From: Bog-473 sp963836605
Lineage (GTDB): Bacteria > Actinomycetota > Acidimicrobiia > Acidimicrobiales > RAAP-2
NCBI GenBank assembly: GCA_963836605.1
Contig: CAWIKB010000012.1
Coordinates: 62,001 to 126,000 of the forward strand
Reading direction: 5' to 3'
Length of the DNA stretch: 64,000 nucleotides
Positions 63,597 through 64,000 of this stretch are shown piece by piece. Made by a program: the position numbers and the translations under genes. Below the pieces are notes generated by a model. That model saw only the letters and a program-made list of their open reading frames with translations. It made no database searches and was not told the DNA's origin. Position 1 is the first letter of the stretch. Every line of letters starts with the position of its first letter.

Positions 63597-64000
63597 CTAG
63601 TGCGGGGCCCGTAGGGGCACCGAGACCAGCACCCGCGTGCCACCACCCTCGCTGGGGGGAAGGGTCACCATCTCGATGCGGCCGTCGAGCTGGCTCACCA
63701 CCAGGTCGTGCACGATCGACAGTCCGAGGCTGGTCGTGCGCTCGATGTCGAACCCCTCGGGGAGCCCCACCCCGTCGTCCTGGACCGCCACCGAGAGTTC
63801 AGCCCCTGTGTCGGCCATGATCACCTGCACGTGACCGACCGGGGGCACCGGGCCTCCGTCCTCGGTGGCCGCCTCGGGGTCGAAACCGTGCTCCACGGCG
63901 TTCTGCAACAGCTCGGCCACGGTGACCGCCAGCGGCGTGGCCACATCGGCCGACACGTCACCGAGGTCCCCCTTGGTGGAGATGACGATCGGCTGGGACG
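63597..64000 (-). CDS. pdtaS: Sensor histidine kinase, PdtaS type, C-terminal part (runs off the right edge)
   Basis: Only the last 134 or so residues are inside the window: IVISTKGDLGDVSADVATPL, then AVTVAELLQNAVEHGF (N box of the HATPase fold), VAVQDDGVGLPEGFDIE (G1 box), SLGLSIVHDLVVSQL (G2) and GGGTRVLVSVPL. This fits the soluble HisKA_2-type kinase PdtaS, whose gene also faces whiB1 in Mycobacterium tuberculosis. It phosphorylates an ANTAR-type response regulator that acts on RNA. The sensor domains lie beyond the edge. Confidence 0.82.
   Translation of the reverse strand, partial: SQPIVISTKGDLGDVSADVATPLAVTVAELLQNAVEHGFDPEAATEDGGPVPPVGHVQVIMADTGAELSVAVQDDGVGLPEGFDIERTTSLGLSIVHDLVVSQLDGRIEMVTLPPSEGGGTRVLVSVPLRAPH

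Overview
The window is GC-rich DNA from an actinobacterium. Evidence includes whiB1 facing a pdtaS-type histidine kinase gene (63287-64000), F420-type enzymes (29563-30534, 40497-41624), a DUF3151 gene (12042-12479), the phosphomutase/DUF3090/SCO1664-family triad (47349-49266), a family 5 uracil-DNA glycosylase, a PaaX-like regulator, and frequent GTG starts with 4-bp overlaps. A class such as Acidimicrobiia would fit, but that is inference. No rRNA, insertion sequence, prophage or CRISPR array is visible. One tRNA-Arg(CCG) lies near the left end.

Left part (1-27 kb): start of lysA (-), tRNA-Arg with repeated copies of its 3' end, a GNAT-AAA+ fusion protein, a large arylsulfatase, a secreted D,D-carboxypeptidase, a TetR regulator, an exported alpha/beta hydrolase, a PhyH dioxygenase, two hotdog thioesterases, DUF3151, a MarR gene coupled to a heterodimeric ABC exporter, a second large arylsulfatase, an MMPL transporter, a PaaX-like regulator divergent from a fatty acid desaturase, an HSL-type esterase, an SDR and argS. 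The theme is lipid, acyl and ester catabolism plus export.

Middle (27-43.8 kb): a DUF7064-like protein, then a patchy stress-type stretch at 28.7-33.1 kb (hemerythrin-like, F420 luciferase-like oxidoreductase, YtxH-like, a truncated ku remnant abutting a DUF7218-like remnant, a frameshifted HAD phosphatase, DUF72). Housekeeping follows: NUDIX, aconitase, PIG-L deacetylase, DEAD-box helicase, peroxiredoxin, an Fpg/Nei glycosylase divergent from an FrhB-like Fe-S flavoprotein, a thioesterase and a coupled pair of DJ-1/PfpI genes.

Right part (43.8-64 kb): secreted hydrolase, frameshifted FAD dehydrogenase coupled to udgB, the conserved phosphomutase/DUF3090/SCO1664 operon, YjbQ, an exported pepsin-like aspartic protease, a methyltransferase, a complete livGFHMK-type ABC operon with a repeat array and a palindrome upstream, an MBOAT/SGNH exopolysaccharide O-acylation pair, etfBA, a glycerophosphodiesterase, and whiB1 facing pdtaS.

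Three coding frames (ku remnant, HAD phosphatase, FAD dehydrogenase) are each broken by what looks like one missing nucleotide. This is either local gene decay or sequence error and should be resolved before the genes are called dead.
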